From positions 31,903 to 49,423 of the forward strand of contig DIHE01000028.1 of the NCBI GenBank assembly GCA_002420005.1: DNA of 17,521 nucleotides, given 5' to 3'. Below the pieces are notes generated by a model. That model did no database searches and was not told the origin of the DNA. It saw only the letters and a list, made by a program, of their open reading frames with translations. Source of the DNA: Holophagales bacterium UBA5704 (GTDB lineage: Bacteria; Acidobacteriota; Thermoanaerobaculia; Multivoradales; UBA5704). Below are positions 6,169-11,955 of the stretch, in pieces (positions within the stretch are counted from its first letter, which is position 1; every line of letters starts with the position of its first letter). The position numbers and the translations under genes are program-made.

Positions 6169-6600
6169 TCACCCCGGCTCCTCGTACTTCCGGATCGCCG
6201 CCTTGAGCCCTTCCGGCAGCGGGTTGGATTTTCCCGTGCCGTAGTCGACCCAGACGATGATGCCGGTGCCGTCCGCCACCCGTTCGTCGGTGCCGCGGTG
6301 GAACAGCTCGTATTCCATCTTGAAGCTGCTGCGGCCGATCTCGCTGACGCGGGTGAAGACCTCCAGCTCGGCGGGGTGGTGCACCTGGCGGCGGAAGTTG
6401 AGCGTGGCGGAGGCGAGGGCCGGCCCTTGCTTCTCGTGCTCGCGGTGCTCCGGCATGTGGATCGCCGCGAAGTAGCTCATCCGGGCCGATTCACAGTAGG
6501 TGAAGTACTTGGCGTTGTTGACGTGGCCCATGACGTCCATGTCGCCCCAGCGCACCGGGATGACGTCGACGTGGCGGGCCTTCGGTGGCGCTTCGCTCAT
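6169..6600 (-). CDS. Hotdog-fold acyl-CoA thioesterase (4HBT/YbgC/FadM type)
   Basis: The 143-residue hotdog protein probably hydrolyses an acyl- or aryl-CoA in the cytoplasm; the substrate is unknown. The signature RWGDMDVMGHVNNAKYFTYC lies at residues 18-36; Asp22 in DMDVMGHVNN is the usual catalytic Asp position. ALASATLNFRRQVHHPAEL and SSFKMEYELF follow as the expected central strands. The ATG at 6600 overlaps the TGA of the upstream DUF4846 gene (ATGA), which argues for it over a GTG two codons earlier at 6606. This overlap implies translational coupling with DUF4846, but no shared pathway is known. Confidence 0.88.
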   Translation of the reverse strand: MSEAPPKARHVDVIPVRWGDMDVMGHVNNAKYFTYCESARMSYFAAIHMPEHREHEKQGPALASATLNFRRQVHHPAELEVFTRVSEIGRSSFKMEYELFHRGTDERVADGTGIIVWVDYGTGKSNPLPEGLKAAIRKYEEPG

Positions 6601-7445
6601 CGGCACGACCTCGGTGCGGGGAAGCGCCGCAGGTCCTCATACCGGAAGGTCCATTCCGGGGTTGCAAGGGTGCCGCTCGCCCGCGCCGGGTACCAGGGAG
6701 AGGCGGCGGGATCGGACGGGTTGCGCAGCACGTGCACCTCCTGGGCGGGCATGTAGGACTGGACGAGGAGGAAGGCGCGCCGGCCTTGTGCGTCTTCGGC
6801 GACGTCGGCCACCAGCACGGCATGGCCGGGGAAGCCGCCCTGGATGAAGACGTCGCCGGCGGCGAGGCGCGCCGGGTCCGCCACCGGTTCGAGCTCCTTG
6901 GCGAGGGAGGCCGAGCCGGCGTAGTTGAAGACGGTGTCGAGATAGCGGCGGAAGCTCGCATAGCTGCCGTCCGCGGCGGCGGTGGCGTTCCAGCGCACCC
7001 GGTTGCCGGAGACCTTCGGCCGCAGGCCGCGTCGCCAGTCGGTCCAGGCGGCGCGGTCGCCGCTGGTGAAGCGGAAGGCGATGTCGGCCTCGCAGCCGCG
7101 GTCGCGCAGGTACTCGGCGCGCAGGCGCATCACCGCGTCGGCGCATTGCTGCAAGTCGCGAGGGCCGACGTCCAGGCGGACGACGGCGTGGTGGGCCTCC
7201 TGGTTGCCCTTGAGACGGCCGTCATGGAGGTGGACCGGCGGCCGGCCCGGCTGGAGCGGCAGGCCGCGCAGCCAGGCGGGGAAGCTGCCGGCCGGAGCCG
7301 CGGTGCGCCGGAAGCCGGCCGGCGGCGCGATCCGGCCGGCCAGGGTGCCTCCGTCCCCGCCCGTGCGCGGCCAGGAGTAGTCGGCGGCGGCGAAGCCGGC
7401 GAGGAGGAGCAGAAGGCTGAAGAAGGGAAGGACCCGGGGTTGCAT
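6597..7445 (-). CDS. Exported DUF4846-family protein
   Basis: The 282-residue product begins with a clear signal peptide (residues 1-21, VLPFFSLLLLLAGFAAA; no lipobox Cys). The body matches DUF4846 as I recall it: PPAGFRR near the N-terminus, SFPAWLRGLPL, VHLHDGRLKGNQEAHHAVV, RDLQQCADAVMRLRAEYL and FRFTSGDRAAW. Near the end GDVFIQGGFPGHAVLVADVA recalls the His-containing strand of papain-like or NlpC folds, but this is only a resemblance. The function of the family is unknown; export to the periplasm is the firm part. The ATG at 7445 follows TAGAAT by exactly six bases. The thioesterase gene overlaps its stop by 4 bp. Confidence 0.85.
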   Translation of the reverse strand: MQPRVLPFFSLLLLLAGFAAADYSWPRTGGDGGTLAGRIAPPAGFRRTAAPAGSFPAWLRGLPLQPGRPPVHLHDGRLKGNQEAHHAVVRLDVGPRDLQQCADAVMRLRAEYLRDRGCEADIAFRFTSGDRAAWTDWRRGLRPKVSGNRVRWNATAAADGSYASFRRYLDTVFNYAGSASLAKELEPVADPARLAAGDVFIQGGFPGHAVLVADVAEDAQGRRAFLLVQSYMPAQEVHVLRNPSDPAASPWYPARASGTLATPEWTFRYEDLRRFPAPRSCR

Positions 7446-7451
7446 CCCTTC

Positions 7452-7457
7452 ATTCTA
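7452..7457 (-). promoter_or_regulatory. Candidate -10 box for the DUF4846-thioesterase operon
   Basis: TAGAAT (5 of 6 to consensus) ends six bases before the ATG at 7445 on the minus strand, so a leaderless transcript is expected, although GAAGGG next to the ATG could also serve as a ribosome site in a slightly longer RNA. No convincing -35 box was found. Confidence 0.45.
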
Positions 7458-7495
7458 GGCGCTGGTGTAGAGTTTCGTTCCAGGAGGCAGCCGCC

Positions 7496-8704
7496 ATGTC
7501 GACCGCGAATCGTGCGACCTTGCTCCCCTTGCGCCTCGCTGCGCTCTTCGTTCTCCTCGTCAGTCTGTCCATCGCCCAGGCCCATGCCCAGATCTGGCAG
7601 GGACCCGCCGCGCTCGAGATCCGCGCGGAAGGGAAGGGGGCCTCGGTGGGAGGCGCGACCGTCGAGCTTCTCTATCTGGCTCTCGATCCACCGGCCGGGC
7701 CGCCGCCGGCCGTGCTCGATGCGAAAGGGCGGGTGGTGGTCGGCGGGCTCGCGGAAGGGATGTGGCGCGTCTCGGTGAGCCGGGATGGGTTCATGACCTT
7801 CCAGGCCGAGCTGGACGTGCGGCGCGACGACAAGCCGACGCTCGCCGCCACGTTCCAGCAGAACGTCCCCGGGGCGGTCCATATGATGAAGGTGAGGTTC
7901 GAGCGCGCCAAGCCGTCCGGAGCGGCGCCTCTCCCGCCGCCGCCGGCTCCCCGTCCCGCAGAGCCGGTGAAGCCCGCGGAGCCTCCTCCGGCGGAGCAGC
8001 CTCCGGCGCCCGAACCGCCGGCCGAGGAGGCACCGATGACGCATCCCACCTTGTTGGGGATGCTCGCGGAGCCACCCGCGGCCGAGGAGGAACCCGAAGC
8101 CCGGCCGGCACCACCGGTCCCGGCGCCGGTTCCTGTGGCGGCTCCGGCCCCCGTCGAGCCGGCCCCCGTCGAGCCGGCCCCGACCCCGGCTCCGACCCCG
8201 ACCCCGGCCCCGACCCCGGCCCCGGCGCCGGCACCCGCTCCGCTCCCTGCACCGGTTCAGACGGCTCCCGAGCCGGCCGTCCGAGGGGGATCGGTCCTGA
8301 ACCGGTCCTACGCCGATCGCACCTGCTATGAATGCAAGCCCGGGGAGGCGTCCCTCTCCATCGAGGAGGTCGTGGGTTCAGGACCGGGGTGTGGTCCGGC
8401 GGTGCGGGACCTCCTGGCGGCGGGGGCAGCGGAGCCGCCGGAAGGCTGCGCCGTGCTGCGGCTCACCCTGCCGGCCGGCGCGCGCTACACCGGCTACCGC
8501 TATGAGGTGCAGGAGCGCAGCGGTGGCGTCGACTGCCTGGCCGGCCGCGACTGTCCGGGAGGGGGCCGCTGGCCGCTCGACCCGGCCCTCGTCCGCTCGG
8601 CGGGCACGACGGCGGTGTCGGCCGCCTTCGAGAACCCCGGAACCGGGGCGGGACGCCGCGCCGTCCTCACCATCTACTACACCGGTGCGGAGCGGAATCC
8701 CTGA
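7496..8704 (+). CDS. Secreted protein: carboxypeptidase-regulatory-like domain, Pro-rich linker, Cys-containing C-terminal domain
   Basis: The 402-residue product has a signal peptide at about residues 1-31 (LFVLLVSLSIAQAHA). Residues 35-140 look like a small beta-sandwich of the carboxypeptidase-regulatory/transthyretin type (GGATVELLYLAL, then GLAEGMWRVSVSRDGF). A long Pro/Ala/Glu linker follows (about 145-270), with a tandem VEPAP unit and a PTPAP run. The C-terminal domain (about 275-400) carries six Cys between 277 and 353, including CYEC, suggesting disulfides in an oxidising compartment. AGGAGG 8 nt before the ATG at 7496 fixes the start. It is divergent from the DUF4846 gene. No specific function is recognised; a surface or periplasm-spanning protein is likely. 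Confidence 0.75.
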   Translation: MSTANRATLLPLRLAALFVLLVSLSIAQAHAQIWQGPAALEIRAEGKGASVGGATVELLYLALDPPAGPPPAVLDAKGRVVVGGLAEGMWRVSVSRDGFMTFQAELDVRRDDKPTLAATFQQNVPGAVHMMKVRFERAKPSGAAPLPPPPAPRPAEPVKPAEPPPAEQPPAPEPPAEEAPMTHPTLLGMLAEPPAAEEEPEARPAPPVPAPVPVAAPAPVEPAPVEPAPTPAPTPTPAPTPAPAPAPAPLPAPVQTAPEPAVRGGSVLNRSYADRTCYECKPGEASLSIEEVVGSGPGCGPAVRDLLAAGAAEPPEGCAVLRLTLPAGARYTGYRYEVQERSGGVDCLAGRDCPGGGRWPLDPALVRSAGTTAVSAAFENPGTGAGRRAVLTIYYTGAERNP

Positions 8705-8729
8705 AATCTCCTGAAATCGGTTTCATTCC

Positions 8730-8780
8730 GCGCCTCCGGAGGCCCGATCTGCCCCGCCCGAGCGATCTCCGGAGGCGCTT
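8730..8780 (+). terminator. Stem-loop after the Pro-rich secreted protein gene
   Basis: GCGCCTCCGGAG (8730-8741) and CTCCGGAGGCGC (8767-8778) pair perfectly over 12 bp around a 25-nt loop, followed by TTCTTCT. It starts 25 bp beyond the stop at 8704. The pyrimidine tail is weak, so termination may be partial. Each arm contains the self-palindrome CTCCGGAG and can also form a cruciform-like structure. Confidence 0.5.
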
Positions 8781-9011
8781 CTTCTGACTGTAACCTCTTT
8801 GCCTCCAGTCGATTGAGGATTTTTTAGGAGATTTGACCCGATCTCTGAGGACCTTTGAGACGGTACCCGCTAGGCTTCACCTGTGGTTGGGAGGGGTGGC
8901 GGACGGGTTCTTTCCTTTGCCGGTTTGAAGAGGTTCGAGGAGTCGCCGAGGCGGGTGGGATTTTTGCGGTACTTTTTTTTGCAGTTCTGTTGGTTGGAGG
9001 GTCGGTTTCTT

Positions 9012-9053
9012 TGTAGTTCCTGTAGTTTTGTAGTCCTCCATGGAGGGTAGTCC
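9012..9053. repeat. Degenerate GTAGT(Y)C repeats with 8-9 bp spacing
   Basis: TGTAGT occurs at 9012, 9021 and 9029 and GTAGTCC again at 9047-9053, flanking the 12-bp palindrome CCTCCATGGAGG. The 8-9 bp spacing recalls the 9-bp-period element at 3641-3720, but the motif is different. Confidence 0.5.
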
Positions 9054-9119
9054 TGGTCAGGTGAGTTGATTTGCAGTTCTTCTTGTTGTGAGTCCGAAAA
9101 AGAGGGTTGGAGGTTGTCG

Positions 9120-9153
9120 CCCGGGGCGCCCGTTCCCCGGGTTTTGTTTTTTT
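9120..9153 (+). terminator. Strong intrinsic terminator
   Basis: CCCGGGG (9120-9126) and CCCCGGG (9135-9141) form a perfect 7-bp GC stem with an 8-nt loop, followed directly by TTTTGTTTTTTT. This is the most canonical Rho-independent terminator in the window and is oriented for + strand transcripts. The nearest + strand gene ends 415 bp upstream, so the RNA it ends is unaccounted for. Confidence 0.82.
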
Positions 9154-9352
9154 GCGGCTGGTTTTCTCCACACCCTGTTCGATCCTCCAGACGCATCCGC
9201 GGTCCCCGGCGCCGGCCGAGGCGCCGAGCGGTGCGCAGAACACCTGTTGAATCAGAGGTTTGAGACGAGGTATCCGGCCTGGCATCGAGGTTGCGGAAGG
9301 CCGCCCGCGAGGCGCTGCACCTTCGACAGCGACCTTCGAAAAGGGGGATTCC

Positions 9353-10582
9353 ATGACGTCTCGCCTGGCCTTCATCGTCCTTTTGTTCCTGGGCCTCGCC
9401 GTTCCCGGAGCGGCTCAGGCTTCCGATCCCGGCCGATTTCACGTCGAGTCCGTCCTCGTGGAGGGGGTGGAGCGCGACGCCGCGCGTGAGATCGTGGCGG
9501 CCACCTCGCTCCTCGTGCCGGGGCGCGACTACGCGGAGCGGCAACTGCGCGAGGCGGTCTACCGCGTCAAGCGGCTGCCCTTCGTGCTGGATGCCGGCTA
9601 CTCCTTGCGCCCGGGGGTGGAGCCGGGGAGCCACCAAGTGGTGATCACCATCCGGCCGGCCGAGGCGTTCTTCGCCTCCCTGGAGGCGGCAGGGTTGACG
9701 TCCGGAGATGAAACCGGCGACGGCGACCGGGTGGACGGGAGTCTCTCGGCGTCCGCGGGGGGGCGTTGGTTCGTGGGCTCACAGGGGCTCCTCGCCGGCA
9801 GTGTCCGGGGCCTCGACGACGGCGGTGTCCAGCTCGCTCAAGTGGGGTACACCCACTATGACCTCTTCGGCCGGGGAGGTTTCGCCCGCCTCGCGCTGGA
9901 AACCAACCTCGACGACCGGAGCTGGGGAGGCAGCTACCGCAGCAGCACGCTCACCCTGGGCGTTCCGCTGGTCGGCAACCAGGCGATCCAGGCAGACCTC
10001 GGATGGTCCCGCAGCGAGCGGGATGGCGACTTCTCCCAAACCAGCACGTCGCACACCGGGTCTCTCGAGTGGATTCTCGACACGACGGACGATCCTCTCT
10101 TTCCGGCCTCCGGCTTCCGGGTGACCGGCCGGGGCACCCTGTCCGCCACGGCGGCGACGTACGACGACGACGGCCACTCCGGCAGCGAGGACCAGGAAAC
10201 CTGGGGAACGGCCCTCGGGGCGCGCCGCTACTGGACCCTGACGCCGCGCCAGTCGATCGGTGCGGAGCTCTCCGCCGACTGGAGCCGGTGGACGTCCGAC
10301 GGTTTCAGCGGCCGGCTCGACCAGGCGAAGGCCGGCATCGGGATCAGCCATGCGCTGGACCTCTGGCGCGTCCGGACGGCGGAGCGGACCCGCGACCTGC
10401 GGTGGGAGTCCCGCCTCACGTTCACCTCGGAGCGCACCACCTCGCCCAACGAACGGTTCACCCTGACCGGTGCCGCGCTGGCCACGGGCGTCACCTTCCG
10501 CAGCGCCTGGGGGCTTTCCCGCCTGACCTTCACCTACGTCGACACTCTGGAAGAGGATGTGCAGCTGCGAGGGGGGAGGTGA
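9353..10582 (+). CDS. Compact Omp85/BamA-TamA-like outer-membrane protein with one POTRA domain
   Basis: The 409-residue product has a signal peptide ending AQA (residue 23). One POTRA-like domain (about 29-100) follows: FHVESVLVEGVERDAAREIV, then RQLREAVYRVKRLPFVLDAGY. The rest is a predicted beta-barrel with alternating strands. DTTDDPLFPASGFRVTGRG (from Asp243) is the typical surface-antigen/Omp85 sequence before a strand, and GNQAIQADLGW and WGGSYRSSTLTLGVPL also fit. It is much shorter than BamA (about 800) or TamA (about 575). No terminal aromatic residue, the usual barrel-recognition signal, is seen; the end is VQLRGGR. AAGGGGG about 7 nt upstream supports the ATG at 9353 over an earlier in-frame start. 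Omp85 proteins insert or translocate envelope proteins; its specific role is unknown. Confidence 0.78.
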   Translation: MTSRLAFIVLLFLGLAVPGAAQASDPGRFHVESVLVEGVERDAAREIVAATSLLVPGRDYAERQLREAVYRVKRLPFVLDAGYSLRPGVEPGSHQVVITIRPAEAFFASLEAAGLTSGDETGDGDRVDGSLSASAGGRWFVGSQGLLAGSVRGLDDGGVQLAQVGYTHYDLFGRGGFARLALETNLDDRSWGGSYRSSTLTLGVPLVGNQAIQADLGWSRSERDGDFSQTSTSHTGSLEWILDTTDDPLFPASGFRVTGRGTLSATAATYDDDGHSGSEDQETWGTALGARRYWTLTPRQSIGAELSADWSRWTSDGFSGRLDQAKAGIGISHALDLWRVRTAERTRDLRWESRLTFTSERTTSPNERFTLTGAALATGVTFRSAWGLSRLTFTYVDTLEEDVQLRGGR

Positions 10583-10590
10583 TGGCGATG

Positions 10591-10619
10591 CGGAGGGACC
10601 GGGTTTGCCGGCCCCTCCG
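10591..10619. terminator. Stem-loop between convergent genes
   Basis: CGGAGGGACCGG (10591-10602) pairs with CCGGCCCCTCCG (10608-10619) over 12 bp with one A-C mismatch and a GTTTG loop. It fills the 45-bp gap between the Omp85-like gene and the small Cys/His-rich gene, so it may act in both directions. No T-tract is present. Confidence 0.5.
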
Positions 10620-10627
10620 TGCCGGCG

Positions 10628-10795
10628 TCAGAACGACATGTTGCAGCTCGAGCAGTGGTGGGAGCCGGAATGCCCGGGCTCGCGGTCGCAGGTGCCGTTG
10701 ATCGTGTTGATGCACCCTGCATGCTCGGTGCCGCACTCGGCGCCGTACTTGTGCTCGTGCGCCACTTCCTTGGGTGGAGTCTTCTGGTGGGTCAT
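10628..10795 (-). CDS. Small Cys/His-rich protein (55 aa), unknown function
   Basis: The product has five Cys (21, 28, 36, 48, 51) and seven His (3, 13, 15, 25, 42, 46, 47) in 55 residues, including HHCSSC (46-51) and EHKYGAECGTEHAGC (14-28). This density suggests binding of one or two metal ions (zinc or iron) or a redox role. There is no signal peptide or membrane segment. GGAGG seven bases upstream of the ATG at 10795 makes this start convincing; a longer reading from 10885 would begin inside the hairpin region after pdxH. It lies 86 bp downstream of pdxH on the same strand and converges on the Omp85-like gene. I do not recognise a named family. Confidence 0.75.
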   Translation of the reverse strand: MTHQKTPPKEVAHEHKYGAECGTEHAGCINTINGTCDREPGHSGSHHCSSCNMSF

Positions 10796-10849
10796 GACAG
10801 GACCTCCAGATCGAACATAGGCCGGCGGCGGCGCTCCCCGCACCGGCTC

Positions 10850-10873
10850 GCCGGGTGGGGAGCCCCACCCGGC
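10850..10873. terminator. Perfect 11-bp GC hairpin after pdxH
   Basis: GCCGGGTGGGG (10850-10860) and CCCCACCCGGC (10863-10873) are exact reverse complements with a 2-base centre, starting 8 bp past the pdxH stop. There is no T-run, so it could be a Rho-assisted stop, a 3' protective hairpin or an attenuator between pdxH and the small gene. Confidence 0.5.
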
Positions 10874-10881
10874 GGCAGGGG

Positions 10882-11481
10882 TCAAGGGTAGCGCTGCGAC
10901 AGCCGCCAGCCGTCGCCTTCCCGCTCGTAGACCGTGCGGTCGTGCAGGCGGAACGCGCCGGCCACCCAGAACTCGATCCAGTGAGGGACGACGCGGAACC
11001 CCGACCAGTGGGGCGGCCGGGGCACCGTGTGCAGGAGGTGCCGGGCCTCGACGCGGGCGACCTCGGCGAGGAGCTGCCCGCGCCCTCCCGGCAACGGACG
11101 GCTCTGTTGCGAGGCCCAGGCGCCGAGCTGGCTGGTGCGGGGCCGGGTGGCGAAGTAGGCATCCGCTTCTTCGTCGGAGACCCGGCCGGCGGTGCCGAGC
11201 ACGATCACCTGCTTGCCCATCTCGCGCCAGAAGAAGCTCAGGCTCACCTGCGGGTGGGCGAGGATCTCCGTTCCTTTGCGGCTCTCGAGGTTGGTGAAGA
11301 AGACGAAGCCCTGCTCGTCGGCCGACTTGAGGAGCACCACCCGGGCCGACGGCTGGCCGGCGGCATCGACCGAGGCGACGGTCATCGCATTGGGATCGAC
11401 CATGCCGGTCGCCTCCGCCTCGGCCAGAACCTGGCGGAAGCGCTCGAACGGCTCGTGAAGCGGGCGGATCTCGTGGCTCAT
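10882..11481 (-). CDS. pdxH: Pyridoxamine/pyridoxine 5'-phosphate oxidase
   Basis: FMN-dependent oxidation of pyridoxine or pyridoxamine 5'-phosphate to pyridoxal 5'-phosphate, the last step of vitamin B6 synthesis and salvage, in the cytoplasm. The 199 residues are slightly fewer than the E. coli enzyme (218), the difference being mostly the N-terminal arm. Family motifs appear in order: PNAMTVASVDAAGQPSARVV with VVLLK (FMN), FFTNLESRKG, LSFFWREMGKQV, TRPRTSQLGAWASQQSRPL, and the C-terminal PHWIEFWVAGAFRLHDR and WRLSQRYP. The ATG at 11481 follows GAGAGGA and matches the family start; an upstream extension would pass through the promoter region of the divergent gene. TAGGAT (minus 11512-11507) is a possible -10 box. 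Confidence 0.95.
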   Translation of the reverse strand: MSHEIRPLHEPFERFRQVLAEAEATGMVDPNAMTVASVDAAGQPSARVVLLKSADEQGFVFFTNLESRKGTEILAHPQVSLSFFWREMGKQVIVLGTAGRVSDEEADAYFATRPRTSQLGAWASQQSRPLPGGRGQLLAEVARVEARHLLHTVPRPPHWSGFRVVPHWIEFWVAGAFRLHDRTVYEREGDGWRLSQRYP

Positions 11482-11570
11482 CGGGTCCTCTCTTCTTGCC
11501 GCGGAGATCCTATGCGAAACCGGCCGGCAGCGGGCGGAGAACCCGCGAGATCGCACGAGGCGGGAGCCCG

Positions 11571-11604
11571 GCGGATTTATCTCTTCTGATCCGCGAAGTA
11601 CACT
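11571..11604 (+). promoter_or_regulatory. Candidate promoter region of the 108-aa gene
   Basis: GCGGAT (11571-11576) and ATCCGC (11589-11594) form a 6-bp inverted repeat with a 12-bp spacer. TACACT (11599-11604) is a possible -10 box, itself flanked by CGAAG and CTTCG. It would give a 5' leader of only about six bases before the ATG at 11617. The -35 region is not clear. Confidence 0.35.
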
Positions 11605-11616
11605 CTTCGCACGCCT

Positions 11617-11943
11617 ATGTTGCCACCACGCATTCCAGATGATCCTGTCACCCGGGCTCTGCGCCAGATCATGCCGGCGCTGGTGCCGCTGTTCGACGTG
11701 TTCGGCGTGCCGCTCGCCAAGCAGAAGGAAGTGATCGCCAGGGCCCGCTACGAGCTGGTCGCCAAGCATCCGGACCTCATCCACACCGCCGGGCCCTGGC
11801 TCGTCCGGCGCATCCTGCGCATCTGCACCGAAGACGACGCCAAGGTCTTCTGGGGAGAGGCCGAGATTCCGGACGCGATGATCTTCGAGGACCCGCCGTT
11901 CTTCAAGCGGGGTCCGAAGGACCGCGACCGCGACCGCCGGTAG
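11617..11943 (+). CDS. Conserved-looking hypothetical protein (108 aa)
   Basis: The soluble 108-residue product has a helical N-terminal half (ALRQIMPALVPLFDVFGVPL, then KQKEVIARARYELVAKHP) and a basic C-terminus (KRGPKDRDRDRR). No signal peptide, membrane helix or known motif is seen. Codon-position composition and balanced amino-acid use look like a real gene, unlike the Arg/Pro-rich shadows nearby. No Shine-Dalgarno sequence is evident, which agrees with a very short leader from the candidate promoter. It is divergent from pdxH and converges on the STAND gene with 12 bp between stops. No function is assigned. Confidence 0.65.
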   Translation: MLPPRIPDDPVTRALRQIMPALVPLFDVFGVPLAKQKEVIARARYELVAKHPDLIHTAGPWLVRRILRICTEDDAKVFWGEAEIPDAMIFEDPPFFKRGPKDRDRDRR

Positions 11944-11955
11944 CCGGTAGGAGGC

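Larger units (their letters stand above)
8705..9352. other. 648-bp gene-free region, possible untranslated RNA
   Basis: No credible protein gene is present on either strand; the open frames here are shadows without family-like sequence. From about 8880 to 9180 the + strand is unusually rich in G and T: in 9001-9060 I count 42 of 60 as G or T and only 7 A, with GC near 48%, well below the flanks. It contains a T9-type run near 8972, the palindrome CCTCCATGGAGG (9035-9046) and repeated TGTAGT motifs, and ends at a strong terminator (9120-9153). A long 3' UTR of the upstream gene or an independent small RNA could explain this. No promoter was identified with confidence. Confidence 0.4.

Noticed and set aside
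6585..7778. 397-codon + strand frame over the thioesterase/DUF4846 genes
   Set aside because: Low-complexity Gly/Ala/Arg composition, and it crosses the boundaries of two well-supported genes.
8870..9637. Minus-strand open frame through the gene-free region
   Set aside because: It overlaps the Omp85-like signal peptide region and reads through the repeats and terminator; its composition (QNYRNYKETD and similar) reflects repeats, not a protein family.
11944..11955. Terminator between the 108-aa gene and the STAND gene
   Set aside because: Only 12 bp separate the stops and no stem of useful length is present.
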